The notes under the pieces were generated by a model. It saw nothing but the letters and a program-made list of their open reading frames with translations. It was not told the DNA's origin and did no database searches. This document shows, in pieces, positions 6,906 to 17,662 of a stretch of 64,000 bases of DNA (positions are counted from its first letter, which is position 1; each line of letters starts with the position of its first letter). The DNA comes from Ancylobacter sp. TS-1. GTDB lineage: Bacteria > Pseudomonadota > Alphaproteobacteria > Rhizobiales > Xanthobacteraceae. Both the position numbers and the translations under genes were made by a program. Where the stretch lies: positions 1,426,001 through 1,490,000 of the forward strand of contig NZ_CP045144.1 of the NCBI RefSeq assembly GCF_009223885.1. Reading direction: 5' to 3'.

Positions 6906-9698
6906 TCAGCCCGAGTTCCGCAGCCCCGCAGAGATGCCGTTGATGGTGAGCTGGATGCCCTGCAGCACCTTCTCGTCGGTGTCGTTGGCGCGGTACTTCC
7001 GGAGCAGGCCGACCTGCACATGGTTGAGCGGGTCGATATAGGGGAAGCGGGCGCGGATCGAGCGGTCGAGCATCGGGTTGGAGCCCAGCAGCTTAGGCTG
7101 CTCGGAAATCGCCAGCAGCGCGTCGATGGCCGCCTGATGCTCGGTGCGGATGCGCCCGAAGATGTTCTCGCGCAGTTCCTCGTCCTCCACCAGCTCGGCA
7201 TAGCGCGAGGCGATGGCGATGGAGCTCTTGGAGAGCACCATGTCCATGTTGGAGAGCTGGGTGCGGAAGAACGGCCACTCCCGGTACATCTCCTGCAGCA
7301 GCCCCAGCCCGTCGGGATGGGTGGCGAGCCAGGAGCGGATCGCGGTGCCGAAACCGTACCAGCCCGGCAGCATCAGCCGGCACTGCGCCCACGAGAACAC
7401 CCACGGAATGGCGCGCAGGTCCTCGATGCGGCGCGTCTTCTTGCGCGAGGCCGGCCGCGAGCCGATGTTCAGCGTCGCGATCTCGTTGATGACGGTCGAT
7501 TCCCAGAAATAGTCCTCGAAGCGCGGAGTCTCGTAGACGAGGCCGCGATAGGCGTTGAACGCCGACTCCGACAGATCCTCCATCACGTCGAGATATTCCT
7601 CGCGCGGCGCCTTGGCGTCGTCTGAGAGCAGCGTCGCCTCGATGGTCGCGGCGGCGAAGATTTCGAGATTGCCGCGCCCGACCGCCGGGTTGGAGTACTT
7701 GGACGAGATGATCTCGCCCTGCTCGGTGATGCGGATCTGCCCCTGCACCGCCCCGCCCGGCTGGGCGAGGATGGCGTCGTAGCTCGGCCCGCCGCCGCGC
7801 CCGACCGAGCCGCCGCGCCCGTGGAACAGGCGCAGCCGCACGCCGTGGCGGCGGAACACCTCGATCAGCTCAATCTCGGCCTTGTAGAGTTCCCAGCCGG
7901 AAGTGACGAAGCCGCCATCCTTGTTGCTGTCGGAATAGCCGAGCATGACCTCCTGCACGCCGCCGCGGCTGTCGACCAGCTTGCGGTATTCCGGCAGGCG
8001 GAACATCTGCTCCATCACCCGGGCGGCGTTGCGCAGATCCTCGATGGTCTCGAACAGCGGCACGATGTGGACGGCCGAGGAGCCGGCGGGGTCGACGAGG
8101 CCGACCTCCTTCAGCAGCAGCGCCAGCTCCAGCATGTCCGAGACGCCCTCGGCCTTGGAGATGATGCAGGTCTGGATGGCTTCCGGGCCGTAAATGTTGT
8201 GGATGCGGGCGCAGGTGCGCAGCATGGCGAGTTCGCCCACCGTCTCGTCGGAATAGGGGACGAAGGGCGAGGTGAGCGGGCGCGCGGTGGTCATCTCGCG
8301 CAGCAGCAGCGCCACGCGCGTACCCTCGGGCAGCGCCTTGTAGTTGGTGCCGGGCGCGGCGATCTCGAGCAGCTCCGCGACGCAGCGCTCATGGACGTCC
8401 GAGTTCTGGCGGGAATCGAGCACCGCCAGATGGAAGCCGAAGGAATCCACCGCGCGGCGCAGCGCCCGCAGCTTGCCGCGCGCAATGGCGGCCGACTTGT
8501 GCGCCTTCAGCGAGCGGTCGATCACGTCGAGATCAGCCCTCAGCTCCGCCGCGCTGGCGTAAGGCAGGTCGGCCGGCTTGACCGTGAGCCCCGCGAGGTC
8601 GGCCACTTCCAGCCGGAAGGCGGTGGCGCGCAGCCGCGCCGCGATGGCGGTTGCGGCGAGGCGATAGGGCTCGTTGCGCCGGTGCGGCGAGAGGTCGGGC
8701 GAGGCGTCCACCAGCGCCAGCAGTTCCTCGGACACATGCACGCGGATGGTGCTGATCGACAGCTCGGCGCCGAGCGCGTCCAGTTCCTCCAGATAGAAGC
8801 GCACGGCCTGCGCGCTCTGCAGCCGCAGGGTCTCGCGCGTCACATCGGCGGTGACGAAGGGATTGCCGTCGCGGTCGCCGCCGATCCAGCTGCCGATGCA
8901 AACGAAGGAGGCAACCTCGGGCGCGGCGTCCCCGGCGCCCTCCAGCGTGGCGAGGCTGTCCTCGAGCGCGGAATAGAGCTTCGGCAGCTGCCGCAGGAAG
9001 GTGTAGTCGTAATAGGCAAGGCCGTTCGCCACCTCGTCGAGCACGGTCAGCTTGGTCTTGCGCAGCAGGTTGGTCTGCCACAGCGTCAGCACGCGCCGGC
9101 GCAGTTCCTCGGCGGCCAGCTCCTGCTCCTCCGGCGTCGGGTCGCGGCGGTCGCGGTCGGCCAGCAGTTCGGCGATCTTCATCTCGTGGGTTAGCGTCGA
9201 GCGGCGGCGCACCTCGGTCGGGTGCGCGGTCAGCACCGGGCTCGCCAGCGCGGTGTCGAAGAATTTGCGCAGCTCCGCCGTCGAGATGCCGTGCCGACGC
9301 GCCTCGTCGAGCGCGTTGGCGATGGTCGCCGGCGCCGGGCCGCGACCGGACGCCGCCGCCGCGCGCATGCGGCGAATGACGTTCTGGTCCTCGGCGATAT
9401 TGGCGAGGTGCGAGAAATAGGAGAAGGCGCGCACGATGGTGATGACCTGCTCCGGGCCGAGCCCGTTCAGGATCGCCTCCAGCTCAGCCCGGGCGCCCTC
9501 GTCCTCCTCGCGATGGAAGCGCGTGGAGACGCGGCGGATCAGCTCCACCAGCTCATAGGTCGGCTCGCCCTCCTGGTCGCGCAGCGTCTCGCCCAGCACG
9601 CGCCCGAGCATGCGGATGTCGTCGCGCAGCGACAGGTCGAGCTCGCCATCGGCTTCGGGCTCGGCATCGGTCAGGGCGATGGTGAGGGCAACGGACAT
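6906..9698 (-). CDS. ppc: Phosphoenolpyruvate carboxylase
   Basis: This 930-residue enzyme carboxylates PEP to oxaloacetate and refills the TCA cycle in the cytoplasm. It contains the catalytic VLTAHPTE motif with His159, [24 protein letters not shown], and the terminal sequence [13 protein letters not shown] that contributes to the effector site. Length fits the bacterial family (about 880-940). The frame is open to 9854, but the ATG at 9698 is used because AAGGAGTATCGCC lies directly upstream and homologues begin near here. It appears to be transcribed alone from the 400-base gap upstream. Confidence 0.96.
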   Translation of the reverse strand: MSVALTIALTDAEPEADGELDLSLRDDIRMLGRVLGETLRDQEGEPTYELVELIRRVSTRFHREEDEGARAELEAILNGLGPEQVITIVRAFSYFSHLANIAEDQNVIRRMRAAAASGRGPAPATIANALDEARRHGISTAELRKFFDTALASPVLTAHPTEVRRRSTLTHEMKIAELLADRDRRDPTPEEQELAAEELRRRVLTLWQTNLLRKTKLTVLDEVANGLAYYDYTFLRQLPKLYSALEDSLATLEGAGDAAPEVASFVCIGSWIGGDRDGNPFVTADVTRETLRLQSAQAVRFYLEELDALGAELSISTIRVHVSEELLALVDASPDLSPHRRNEPYRLAATAIAARLRATAFRLEVADLAGLTVKPADLPYASAAELRADLDVIDRSLKAHKSAAIARGKLRALRRAVDSFGFHLAVLDSRQNSDVHERCVAELLEIAAPGTNYKALPEGTRVALLLREMTTARPLTSPFVPYSDETVGELAMLRTCARIHNIYGPEAIQTCIISKAEGVSDMLELALLLKEVGLVDPAGSSAVHIVPLFETIEDLRNAARVMEQMFRLPEYRKLVDSRGGVQEVMLGYSDSNKDGGFVTSGWELYKAEIELIEVFRRHGVRLRLFHGRGGSVGRGGGPSYDAILAQPGGAVQGQIRITEQGEIISSKYSNPAVGRGNLEIFAAATIEATLLSDDAKAPREEYLDVMEDLSESAFNAYRGLVYETPRFEDYFWESTVINEIATLNIGSRPASRKKTRRIEDLRAIPWVFSWAQCRLMLPGWYGFGTAIRSWLATHPDGLGLLQEMYREWPFFRTQLSNMDMVLSKSSIAIASRYAELVEDEELRENIFGRIRTEHQAAIDALLAISEQPKLLGSNPMLDRSIRARFPYIDPLNHVQVGLLRKYRANDTDEKVLQGIQLTINGISAGLRNSG

Positions 9699-10095
9699 GG
9701 CGATACTCCTTAAGACTAAGCCGAACTTAGCAATTAGCATGCCGCCGATGACACCCTCGCGTGGGCCGTCATCCCCATCGACGCAGCCCCCATCGGCCCG
9801 CTCAGGCGTCCTTTCCCCATCCATGGGACGAACCGCGCGCCAAGCGAGGGCCAAAGCTTGCGCGGGGATTGCGGCAATGAGGCCACAGCCGGCGAATTTC
9901 TCGCCAATTGCCCCAGAGCCGCCGCGATTCTGAACGAAACCCCCGCCAGCATGAACGGGTCGATCAGGAAAGATTCAGGGTTACCGGTTCATAACCATGA
10001 TCGTGAAGGCCGGTGTCGCCGTCGTGCGGCGCCGGAAAAGGAACAGCCGGAAGGCTGCTATCGAGACGCGTATGCGTAACAGGAAGGACTTCGAA
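9699..10095. other. Intergenic region upstream of ppc
   Basis: This gap of about 400 bases separates ppc from a small ORF reading the other way. It must hold the ppc promoter, in the less GC-rich stretch around 9705-9745. No repeat, RNA gene or convincing ORF is recognisable. Confidence 0.5.
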
Positions 10096-10281
10096 ATGCC
10101 CCCCGTCATGAACCGCAACGAGGTTCAGACCCCCGCTGCCCTGCCGCCCACCAAGACCGCCTTCGGCCAGACGGCCAGCATCGCCCCCGCACGTCCCGCC
10201 ATACCCGGCGAGCGCAAGGCGGACAATGTGAACGCCCCGGTCGGCTCGATCGCCGCCATCGAATCGCGGCTCGGCTTCTGA
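10096..10281 (+). CDS. Small hypothetical protein, 61 residues
   Basis: An ATG at 10096, preceded by AGGAAGGACTTCGAA (good ribosome-binding site), opens a 61-residue frame. The product is rich in Pro, Ala and Thr, has no cysteine or membrane segment, and ends SIAAIESRLGF. The frame extends upstream to 9997 but the ribosome-binding site favours this start. Third-position GC is high, as in real genes here. I recognise no family. It might be a short disordered, perhaps cell-structure-associated protein, but that is speculation; it could also be spurious. Confidence 0.45.
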   Translation: MPPVMNRNEVQTPAALPPTKTAFGQTASIAPARPAIPGERKADNVNAPVGSIAAIESRLGF

Positions 10282-10607
10282 AGCGCCGGCCTGCCGCCCT
10301 CCCCGGCGGCGAATGACACGCCCGCCCGCGCGACGCCCTCGGTGCGCCGCGCCACCGCCGGAGAACTGAGTCCGGCCGGGATCCGGCGCCCACTTGCGCG
10401 CCGCCGCCGAGCCCTCGGCACCTCCCGCGTTTCGCCGAATCCGCGCCCCCCTCACGTCAATGTGCGAGCGCTTGAAAGCGGCGGCGAACGCCGGCCCCAT
10501 GCCGCCCGGACGCACCTTCCGCACGCCGCGTGCCCGTGCGCGCGACGCGTGAGGGCTGGCATTCCACCCGCCTCACCCCATATAGATGACGTTGCGGCAC
10601 GTGCCGC
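10282..10607. other. Intergenic region without recognisable genes
   Basis: About 325 GC-rich bases lie between the small ORF and the Tim44-domain gene. I see no ORF with a ribosome-binding site, no strong hairpin with a T-run and no repeat shared with other gaps. The promoter of the Tim44 gene is expected near the right end. Confidence 0.4.
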
Positions 10608-11639
10608 ATGATGTCACTGGAGACGTGTCCCTTGCGATCCCTGCGCCTGCGTTCCGCTGCCCTGCGCCTTGCCATCGGCGCCCTGTTCGTCGCCGCCGGC
10701 GTCCTCGTCGCCAGCGATTTCGCCGAGGCCCGCGCCGGCCGCAGCATGAGTTTCGGCAGCCGTGGCTCCCGCACCTGGTCGACCCCGGCGCCCACGCCCA
10801 CCGCCCCCACCGCGCAGCCCATGCAGCGCTCGGCAACGCCTCAGGCGCAGCCCGGCGCCTCGACTCTGGGCACGGCTGCGGCCGCCCGTCCCGGCGGCTT
10901 CTTCAACCGTGGCGGCTTCATGGGCGGGCTGATGGGCGGCCTGCTCGGCGCCGGCATTTTCGGCCTGCTGATGGGTTCGGGCTTCTTCTCCGGCCTCGGC
11001 AGCCTGTCCGGCATTCTCGGCCTGCTGCTTCAGGTCGCGCTCATCTTCATCGTCGTGCGGCTGGTCATGGGCTGGATGCGCTCGCGCAACCAGCCGTCCT
11101 ATGCCGGCGGCGCTCGCCCGGACGGACGTCCCGAGCCGATGGCCCGCGAGGCGCTGAACGGCGCCGCCGCGCCAGCCGGCGGCACGGGCGCGGCCGCCCC
11201 GCGCTTCGGCTTCGGCACCGGCCCGCGCGGCAAGCCGATCAAGCTGGAGGGCTCGGATTTCGATGCCTTCGAGCGCATGCTCGGCGACGTGCAGGACGCC
11301 TATAGCCGCGGCGACCGCGCCGCCCTTGCCGGCCTCGCCACGCCGGAAATGGCCGGTTATCTCGCCGGCGAGCTCGACGAGCTCGACCGCGACGGGCTGG
11401 AGAACCAGCTCGGCGACGTCAAGCTTCTTCAGGGCGACCTGTCGGAAGCCTGGGCCGAGGAGACCGGCGAGTACGCCACCGTCGCCATGCGCTACGAACT
11501 GACCGACGTCACCCGCGAAAAGGCCACCGGCCGCGTCGTGCAGGGCGATCCCCAGCGCAAGGAGCAGGCGGTCGAATTCTGGACCTTCACGCGCGCCCCC
11601 GGCGGCGACTGGAAGCTCAGCGCCATCCAGCAGGGCTGA
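10608..11639 (+). CDS. Tim44-like domain protein, membrane anchored
   Basis: The 343-residue protein has a hydrophobic N-terminal segment (about residues 18-38, signal or anchor) and a Pro/Thr/Gln-rich linker. A glycine-rich hydrophobic region (GGFMGGLMGGLLGAGIFGLLMG) and a clear membrane helix (LLLQVALIFIVVRLVMGWM) at about 140-158 follow. The C-terminal 120 residues (FDAFERMLGDVQDAYSRGD onward) are the Tim44-like domain, also found in mitochondrial import. In alphaproteobacteria the role is unclear, possibly membrane-protein quality control. The start is uncertain: ATG at 10608 or 10611, or a TTG at 10632 that has GGAG ten bases before it. A terminator follows at 11673. Confidence 0.83.
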   Translation: MMSLETCPLRSLRLRSAALRLAIGALFVAAGVLVASDFAEARAGRSMSFGSRGSRTWSTPAPTPTAPTAQPMQRSATPQAQPGASTLGTAAAARPGGFFNRGGFMGGLMGGLLGAGIFGLLMGSGFFSGLGSLSGILGLLLQVALIFIVVRLVMGWMRSRNQPSYAGGARPDGRPEPMAREALNGAAAPAGGTGAAAPRFGFGTGPRGKPIKLEGSDFDAFERMLGDVQDAYSRGDRAALAGLATPEMAGYLAGELDELDRDGLENQLGDVKLLQGDLSEAWAEETGEYATVAMRYELTDVTREKATGRVVQGDPQRKEQAVEFWTFTRAPGGDWKLSAIQQG

Positions 11640-11672
11640 ACGGCGCACGCGCCTGCGGAACAGGAAGAACGA

Positions 11673-11696
11673 AGGGCGGCGCGAGCCGCCCTTTTT
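11673..11696. terminator. Bidirectional rho-independent terminator
   Basis: GGGCGGC and GCCGCCC pair around GCGA, with TTTTT on the plus side. An A-rich flank on the other side gives a shorter T-run for the minus strand. It separates the convergent Tim44-domain gene and DUF805 gene. Confidence 0.85.
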
Positions 11697-11701
11697 GCTG
11701 G

Positions 11702-12091
11702 CTACTGCCCCAGCGGGTCGGGGCCGAAGCGGTTCGGGCCGGGCGTGCCCTTCACCATGAACCAGAAGAAGACGACGAAGGCGCCGATGCCGGTGAAGCC
11801 GATCAGCAGCCACCAGCCGGTGCGGTCCATGTCGTGGAAGCGCCGCGCCGCCACCGCGATGGAGGGGATGATGAGCGCCAGCCCGACCAGCGTCGTGATC
11901 GGGGTGAATGCGGTCATCTCGCCATAATGCACCAGCGCATAGGTGCCGAAGATCGCCGTATCGATGACGCTGGTGGCGATGTTCACGAGGATGGAGAAGG
12001 CCGCCCACCACCAGTATTCCGAGCGCGGCGCGCGGCCTGTGAAGGTGGAGTAGTTACCGAGAACGCTGGAAACAGCCTGCGTGAAGTTCAT
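11702..12091 (-). CDS. DUF805 family membrane protein
   Basis: This 129-residue inner-membrane protein begins MNFTQAVSSVLGNYSTFTGRAPRSEYWWW. That is the DUF805 signature: a short amphipathic start, then F-x-GRAxRSEYW leading into the first of about four membrane helices. The later motif IPSIAVAARRFHDMDRTGWW and the ending GTPGPNRFGPDP are also characteristic. Biochemical function is unknown for the family. The ATG at 12091 has a G-rich ribosome-binding site upstream and gives the canonical N-terminus; an extension to 12145 adds a non-conserved stretch. It lies 113 bases downstream of uvrB on the same strand. Confidence 0.88.
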   Translation of the reverse strand: MNFTQAVSSVLGNYSTFTGRAPRSEYWWWAAFSILVNIATSVIDTAIFGTYALVHYGEMTAFTPITTLVGLALIIPSIAVAARRFHDMDRTGWWLLIGFTGIGAFVVFFWFMVKGTPGPNRFGPDPLGQ

Positions 12092-12204
12092 GTCGTCCCC
12101 CCGCCGCGATCCGCAGCGCACGACATGCCGCGCGCGATCCGGCATGGCGCAGGGGAAGCCTTCTGCCGCGCAACGTCAATGCGGGACCACGCGGATAGCC
12201 GCCC

Positions 12205-14811
12205 TCACCGCTTCGGCGCCCGCCTTCCGCCCTTGCGATGGCCCTTGGTCATCGGATCGGGACGCTCGGGGCGTACCCAGTCCTCCACGCGCAGCGGCTC
12301 CACCCGGTCGGTGCCGGGGCCCATATCGTCCAGCGACGGCTTGACGATGCGCGAAGCCGCGCGCGGCGCGAACATGGGCGGCTCGCCCGGCTCATAGGCG
12401 GCCTGCGCCTCGTCCGCGCGCGCCTCGTGCCCCGAGGAGACATGCCCCGGGGAAGAGCGCCCGGTGCCGGCCCGGCCTCCACCCTTCGCCTTCTTCTCCG
12501 GCATATTGGCGGCGCGGCCATATTTGCGTTCGCCGCGATAGCCGCCGGTGCGCTCGTCGACGCTGTCCTGCCGGGCCAGCGGATCGTCCGACAGCACCAG
12601 TTCCGTCGCCTGCAACCGCTTGATCTCGTCGCGCAGCCGCGCAGCCTGCTCGAAGTCGAGGTCGGCGGCGGCGGCGCGCATGCGCTTTTCGAGGTCGGCC
12701 ATGACGGTGGCGAGGTTGTTGCCATAGGTCGCCGCACCCTCGGCGAGGCCGGAATCGACCGTCACATGGTCACGCTCATAGACGCTGTTGAGAATGTCCC
12801 CGATCGCCTTCTTCACGCTCTCCGGCGTGATGCCGTGCTCGACATTCCAGGCGATCTGCTTGTCGCGGCGGCGCTGCGTCTCCGCCATCGCCCGCTCCAT
12901 CGAGCCGGTGATGCTGTCGGCATAGAGCAGCACGCGCCCGTCGACATTGCGCGCGGCGCGGCCGATGGTCTGGATCAGCGAGGTTTCCGAGCGCAGGAAG
13001 CCCTCCTTGTCGGCATCGAGAATGGCGACCAGCCCGCATTCGGGGATGTCGAGGCCCTCGCGCAGCAGGTTGATGCCGATCAGCGCGTCGAAGGCGCCGA
13101 GCCTGAGGTCGCGGATGATCTCGATGCGCTCGATGGTGTCGATGTCCGAGTGCATGTAGCGCACGCGGATGCCGTTCTCGTGCAGATATTCGGTCAGGTC
13201 CTCGGCCATGCGTTTGGTGAGCACGGTGACGAGAGTGCGGTAGCCCTGCTGCGCGGTCTGGCGCACCTCGCCCAGCAGGTCGTCGACCTGCGTGCGGGCC
13301 GGGCGCACCTCGATCTCGGGATCGACGAGGCCGGTGGGGCGGATGACCTGCTCGACGAACACGCCGCCGGTTTTCTCCATCTCCCATTTGCCGGGCGTGG
13401 CGGAGACATGCACCGTCTGCGGGCGCATCGCCTCCCATTCCTCGAAGCGCAGCGGCCGGTTGTCCATGCAGCTCGGCAGGCGGAATCCGTATTCGGCCAG
13501 CGTCGCCTTGCGGCGGAAGTCGCCGCGATACATGGCGCCGATCTGCGGGATGGTCACATGGCTCTCGTCGCAGAAGATCATCGCGTTGTCGGGCACATAT
13601 TCGAACAGGGTCGGCGGCGGCTCGCCGGGCTGGCGGCCGGTGAGCCAGCGCGAATAGTTCTCGATGCCGGCGCAGCTACCCGTCGCCTCCATCATTTCGA
13701 GGTCGAAGGTGCAGCGCTGCTCCAGCCGCTGGGCCTCCAGCAGCCGGCCCATGGCGTTCAGCTCGTCGAGGCGATGCTTCAGCTCGGCCTTGATGCCCTG
13801 GATCGCCTGGATCAGCGTCGGGCGCGGCGTCACATAATGCGAGTTGGCGTAGAGCTTGACGAATTTCAGGTCCTGCGACTTCTGCCCGGTGAGCGGGTCG
13901 AATTCCTGGATGCTCTCCACCTCGTCGCCGAACAGCGACACCCGCCAGGCGCGATCCTCGTAATGGGCGGGGAAGATCTCGATGACGTCGCCGCGCACCC
14001 GGAACGTGCCGCGCCCGAAATCGCCCTGCGTGCGCTTGTACTGAAGCGCCACCAGATCGGCGAGAAGCTGGCGCTGGTCGACGCGCTCGCCGACCTCGAT
14101 CTTGAAGGTCATCGACGCATAGGTCTCGACCGAGCCGATACCGTAGATGCAGGACACCGAGGCGACGATGATCACGTCGTCGCGCTCCAGCAGCGAACGC
14201 GTGGCCGAGTGGCGCATGCGGTCGATCTGCTCGTTGATCGACGATTCCTTCTCGATGAAGGTGTCGGTGCGCGGCACATAGGCCTCGGGCTGGTAGTAGT
14301 CGTAATAGGAGACGAAATACTCCACCGCATTGTCGGGGAAGAAGCTCTTGAACTCGCCATAGAGCTGCGCCGCCAGCGTCTTGTTCGGCGCCAGCACCAG
14401 CGCCGGACGCTGCACCCGCTCGATGACGTTGGCCATGGTGAAGGTCTTGCCGGAGCCGGTGACGCCGAGCAGCACCTGGTCGCGCTCGCCCTCATTGGCC
14501 GCCGCCACCAGTTCCTCGATCGCCTGCGGCTGGTCGCCATTGGGCGTGTAGTCCGACTTCAGCACGAAGCGGACGCCGCCCTCCGACTTCTCCGGCCGCG
14601 CCGGCCGGTGCGGCACCCAGAGCTGACCGTCCACCTCCGGCCGGCCGGTCTCGATCAGCGCCGTCAGCGCCGCGACGGTGGCGGAGGCGCCCGAGGTCGG
14701 CGCCACGCCGAGCTTCTCGGCGAGGGCGGGATCGAGCGTTGCGGATTGTGCGGGCTCGAACGCGCGCTGGGAGCGTTCGGAGAATCCGCCGGGACGAGCT
14801 GCTTTGGCCAT
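12205..14811 (-). CDS. uvrB: Excinuclease ABC subunit B (UvrB)
   Basis: UvrB is the damage-verifying helicase-like subunit of nucleotide excision repair, partner of UvrA and UvrC. Walker A GVTGSGKT sits at residues 116-123. The beta-hairpin [23 protein letters not shown], the DESHVTIPQ helicase motif, [12 protein letters not shown] and the C-terminal UVR domain ([13 protein letters not shown]) are all present. At 868 residues it is well beyond the 673 of E. coli: about 85 extra at the N-terminus and a basic, Gly-rich tail of about 140 after the UVR motif, ending [10 protein letters not shown]... as in related alphaproteobacteria. ATG 14811 is taken as the start; 14841 adds ten residues. Confidence 0.96.
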   Translation of the reverse strand: MAKAARPGGFSERSQRAFEPAQSATLDPALAEKLGVAPTSGASATVAALTALIETGRPEVDGQLWVPHRPARPEKSEGGVRFVLKSDYTPNGDQPQAIEELVAAANEGERDQVLLGVTGSGKTFTMANVIERVQRPALVLAPNKTLAAQLYGEFKSFFPDNAVEYFVSYYDYYQPEAYVPRTDTFIEKESSINEQIDRMRHSATRSLLERDDVIIVASVSCIYGIGSVETYASMTFKIEVGERVDQRQLLADLVALQYKRTQGDFGRGTFRVRGDVIEIFPAHYEDRAWRVSLFGDEVESIQEFDPLTGQKSQDLKFVKLYANSHYVTPRPTLIQAIQGIKAELKHRLDELNAMGRLLEAQRLEQRCTFDLEMMEATGSCAGIENYSRWLTGRQPGEPPPTLFEYVPDNAMIFCDESHVTIPQIGAMYRGDFRRKATLAEYGFRLPSCMDNRPLRFEEWEAMRPQTVHVSATPGKWEMEKTGGVFVEQVIRPTGLVDPEIEVRPARTQVDDLLGEVRQTAQQGYRTLVTVLTKRMAEDLTEYLHENGIRVRYMHSDIDTIERIEIIRDLRLGAFDALIGINLLREGLDIPECGLVAILDADKEGFLRSETSLIQTIGRAARNVDGRVLLYADSITGSMERAMAETQRRRDKQIAWNVEHGITPESVKKAIGDILNSVYERDHVTVDSGLAEGAATYGNNLATVMADLEKRMRAAAADLDFEQAARLRDEIKRLQATELVLSDDPLARQDSVDERTGGYRGERKYGRAANMPEKKAKGGGRAGTGRSSPGHVSSGHEARADEAQAAYEPGEPPMFAPRAASRIVKPSLDDMGPGTDRVEPLRVEDWVRPERPDPMTKGHRKGGRRAPKR

Positions 14812-14948
14812 GGCGCGAATATGGGGGCAGAATCGGCCCATGCAAAGGCGGCGCCGCGCGGAGCGATCAAACCCCGTCGCCGCCTCGCCGAACGCCCGGG
14901 GCGCCGCCGGTCACGCGAGAGGCAGCGCTGCCTCGACGACTAAAATTT

Positions 14949-14961
14949 GGTCATCATGACC
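14949..14961. promoter_or_regulatory. Operator-like perfect inverted repeat
   Basis: GGTCAT-C-ATGACC is a perfect six-base palindrome with a one-base centre, flanked by TTT and TAA. Its position just upstream of the AT-rich promoter patch suggests a binding site for a dimeric regulator. The regulator is not encoded next to it. Confidence 0.5.
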
Positions 14962-15058
14962 TAATCCTTGGCGCCATCGACGACCGGCGCCACTGCGCTC
15001 CTTATTTTTTAATAATCAAAATCAATGACTTATTCTGCCATCCCCGTTGGCATGGGCG

Positions 15059-15079
15059 ATGCATACACCAATGCATACA
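15059..15079. promoter_or_regulatory. Tandem ATGCATACA boxes upstream of the cysteine hydrolase operon
   Basis: ATGCATACA occurs twice with a three-base spacer, so the boxes start 12 bases apart. They lie 70-90 bases before the first gene, between the AT-rich promoter patch and the ribosome-binding site. GntR-type regulators use similar TGNATACA half-sites (family knowledge). Assignment to a regulator is inference. Confidence 0.45.
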
Positions 15080-15149
15080 ACGCCGACCGCGCGGCGAGGC
15101 CGTGCCGGCCGCCTGCGTCCGTCGCCCCCCACCGCCCCGCGGAGACGCC

Positions 15150-15851
15150 ATGCCCGACTCACTCCTGGCCGCCGAGCCGGCCCCCCTCGCCTTCGATCCA
15201 CGGCGTACCGCGCTGGTCATCATCGACATGCAGCGCGACTTTCTGGAGCCGGGCGGCTTCGGCGAGACGCTGGGCAACGACGTCTCGCTGCTGCAGGCCG
15301 CCGTCGGCCCCTGCCAGCGGGCGCTGGCGGCGGCGCGCGCGACCGGCATTCTGGTCATCCACACCCGCGAGGGCCATCGCCCCGACATGGCCGACGCGCC
15401 CCCCGCCAAGGTGGAGCGCGGCGAGCCCACCGCGCGCATCGGCTGCGCCGGCCCGATGGGCCGCATCCTCATTCGCGGCGAGGCCGGGCACGACATTATC
15501 CCCGAACTCTACCCGGCCGCCGGCGAGGTTGTGCTCGACAAGCCCGGCAAGGGCGCCTTCTACCAGACCGACCTCGAACTCATCCTCAAGAACCGCGGCA
15601 TCGACACCCTGCTGGTGGCCGGCGTCACCACCGAAGTGTGCGTCCACACCACGATCCGCGAAGGCAATGACCGCGGCTATCGCTGCGTGGCGCTGGCCGA
15701 TTGCTGCGCCTCCTATTTCCCGGATTTCCACCGCGTCGGCCTTGAGATGATCAAGGCGCAGGGCGGGATATTCGGCTGGGTGTCCGATTCCGCCGCGCTG
15801 CTCGCCGCGCTCGGCAACAAGACCGAGGCCGCGCGCTCCAGCGCCGCCTGA
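15150..15851 (+). CDS. Isochorismatase-like cysteine hydrolase (RutB/biuret hydrolase-type)
   Basis: This 233-residue hydrolase has the triad Asp26 ([10 protein letters not shown]), Lys134 (KPGKGAF) and Cys164 ([11 protein letters not shown]), with the cis-peptide VT before the cysteine. Members split C-N bonds of ureido or carbamoyl compounds: ureidoacrylate in RutB, biuret in BiuH, N-carbamoylsarcosine in others. RHRP-like segment [10 protein letters not shown] and the closing [11 protein letters not shown] resemble the biuret/ureidoacrylate subgroup, but substrate cannot be fixed from sequence. GCGGAG precedes the ATG. It leads an operon with an NCS2 permease and a cupin, so the substrate is probably a nucleobase-like or ureido compound. 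Confidence 0.85.
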   Translation: MPDSLLAAEPAPLAFDPRRTALVIIDMQRDFLEPGGFGETLGNDVSLLQAAVGPCQRALAAARATGILVIHTREGHRPDMADAPPAKVERGEPTARIGCAGPMGRILIRGEAGHDIIPELYPAAGEVVLDKPGKGAFYQTDLELILKNRGIDTLLVAGVTTEVCVHTTIREGNDRGYRCVALADCCASYFPDFHRVGLEMIKAQGGIFGWVSDSAALLAALGNKTEAARSSAA

Positions 15852-15925
15852 AGCCGCTTCGTCCGGCGCCCGGCGCCGCCCGCCTGCGCATGCCACCCGT
15901 CATTTGCCATTCGAGGAATTGCCGC

Positions 15926-17533
15926 ATGTCCGCGACCGAAATGACCCCGATCTCCCCCGCCCGCATGGGCACGCGCCCGACGCTGTGGACCCCCGGCGAC
16001 TGGAACGCGCTGTTCGGCTTCGGCACCAACATTCTCGTCAACATGCTGGTGCTGACCGGCCTGCTGCAGTTCGTGCTGAAGATGCCGCCCGAGATCGTCT
16101 TCGGCCGCATCCTGCCGGCGGTCGGGCTGATGATGTTCCTGTCCACCGCCTATTACGCGTTCCTCGGCTACCAGCTGGCCAAGAAGACCGGCCGCGACGA
16201 TGTGTGCGCCCTGCCCTCGGGCATCAGCGTGCCGCACATGTTCGTCGTCACCTTCGTCATCATGCTGCCCATCGGCGCCGCCACCGGCGACCCGGTGCAG
16301 GGCTGGGAGGCCGGCCTCGTCTGGGTGTTCTTCCAGAGCTTCATCCTGATGATCGGCGGCTTCGTCGCGCCGTGGATCCGCAAGATCACGCCGCGCGCGG
16401 CCCTGCTCGGCACGCTGGCGGGCGTGTCCATCGCCTTCATCTCGATGCGCCCGGCCTTCGAGATCTTCTCGACCCCGGTGATCGGCCTCGTCTGCTTCGC
16501 CATCATCATGGTGAGCTGGTTCGGCGGGGTGAAATATCCCAAGGGCATTCCCGCCGGCCTCATCGCCATCGCGGTCGGCATGATCATCGCCTGGGGCTCG
16601 AACCTGTTCGGGCTGAACTATGGCGGCATGAGCGTCGACAAGGTCGGCGACGCCTTCGCCACGTTCGGCTTCTCCGTTCCGCTGCCCGCCTTCGACCACG
16701 TGTTCCACGGCTTCAACTATCTCGGCGTCATCCTCGTCACCGCCATTCCCTTCGGCATCTACGATCTGGTCGAGGCGATGGACAATGTGGAGAGCGCCGA
16801 GGCGGCCGGCGACCACTATCCGACCACCCGCGTGCTGACCGCCGACGGCGTGGTCAGCCTGATCGGCTGCCTGATGGGCAACCCCTTCATCAACGCGGTC
16901 TATATCGGCCACCCCGGCTGGAAATCGATGGGCGGGCGCATCGGCTATTCCGCCGCCACCGGCGTGATGGTCATCGTGCTGTCCTGGTTCGGCATCATCG
17001 CGCTGCTGCTGGCGCTGATCCCGGTCGTCGCCATCTCACCCATCCTGCTCTACATCGGCATGCTGATCGGGGCGCAGGCCTTCCAGACCACGCCGGCCAA
17101 GCATGCGCCGGCCGTGGTGCTGGCGCTGACACCGCATCTGGCGGCCTGGGCCAAGCTGCTGATCGACAATTCGCTCGGCCTCGCGGGCACCTCGGCGGCC
17201 GCCATCGGCATCGAGAAGATGGGTCAGGTCGGCGTGCTCTATCACGGGCTGGAGGTGATGGGCGGCGGCGCCATCCTGGTCGGCCTCGTGCTCGGCGCCA
17301 TCGGCGTCTTCGTGGTCGAACGCCAGCTCGTCAACGCGGCCGCCTTTGCCCTTGCCGGCGCTGTCCTCACCTTTTTCGGCTTCATGCACGGGGAGAGCGT
17401 CGGATTTGCCGTGACTCCAGCGGTGGCATTTGCTTACCTTCTGGTTGCCGGCTTCCTTTTCGCCTGCGCGAAATACGCCGCGCTTGAGGAATCGCCATCC
17501 GCCGTCCACGCGGAACCGGCGCCGGCGGAATAG
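15926..17533 (+). CDS. NCS2-family (AzgA-like) permease
   Basis: The 535-residue polytopic membrane protein has 12 or more hydrophobic helices. Segments such as LPSGISVPHMF, IPFGIYDLVEAMDNVESAEAAGDHY and GCLMGNPFINAVYIGHPGWKSMGGRIGYS fit the NCS2 nucleobase permease superfamily. The EAMDNVESAEAAGDHYPT block corresponds to the conserved ligand-binding helix. The start used is the ATG at 15926 (GAGGAATTGCC before it); the frame opens at 15890. It probably imports the substrate of the upstream hydrolase by proton symport. Purine specificity as in AzgA should not be assumed, because it diverges in the typical motifs. Confidence 0.82.
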   Translation: MSATEMTPISPARMGTRPTLWTPGDWNALFGFGTNILVNMLVLTGLLQFVLKMPPEIVFGRILPAVGLMMFLSTAYYAFLGYQLAKKTGRDDVCALPSGISVPHMFVVTFVIMLPIGAATGDPVQGWEAGLVWVFFQSFILMIGGFVAPWIRKITPRAALLGTLAGVSIAFISMRPAFEIFSTPVIGLVCFAIIMVSWFGGVKYPKGIPAGLIAIAVGMIIAWGSNLFGLNYGGMSVDKVGDAFATFGFSVPLPAFDHVFHGFNYLGVILVTAIPFGIYDLVEAMDNVESAEAAGDHYPTTRVLTADGVVSLIGCLMGNPFINAVYIGHPGWKSMGGRIGYSAATGVMVIVLSWFGIIALLLALIPVVAISPILLYIGMLIGAQAFQTTPAKHAPAVVLALTPHLAAWAKLLIDNSLGLAGTSAAAIGIEKMGQVGVLYHGLEVMGGGAILVGLVLGAIGVFVVERQLVNAAAFALAGAVLTFFGFMHGESVGFAVTPAVAFAYLLVAGFLFACAKYAALEESPSAVHAEPAPAE

Positions 17534-17662
17534 CCATTCGCTTCGACGCTGGGGGGCATCGAAGCGGCTTGAGACGGCGCGGCTCATCCAGCAGGATGTC
17601 CGCGCCGCTCTTGTTTGGAGGCCCTGCCGGGCCGCCGTACGGGTTCATCCGCCGAGGTCTCC

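Larger units (their letters stand above)
14812..15149. other. Divergent promoter region between uvrB and the cysteine hydrolase operon
   Basis: This gap of about 340 bases contains a distinctly AT-rich patch (14941-15040) that is rare in this genome segment. It includes a run of T and A around 15003-15022 that probably carries the promoter of the downstream operon. Two operator-like elements, listed separately, flank that patch. I see no coding sequence with a ribosome-binding site before 15150. Confidence 0.55.

Noticed and set aside
12238..14943. 901-codon plus-strand frame opposite uvrB
   Set aside because: It is antisense to a clear UvrB with all helicase motifs and has no recognisable domain.
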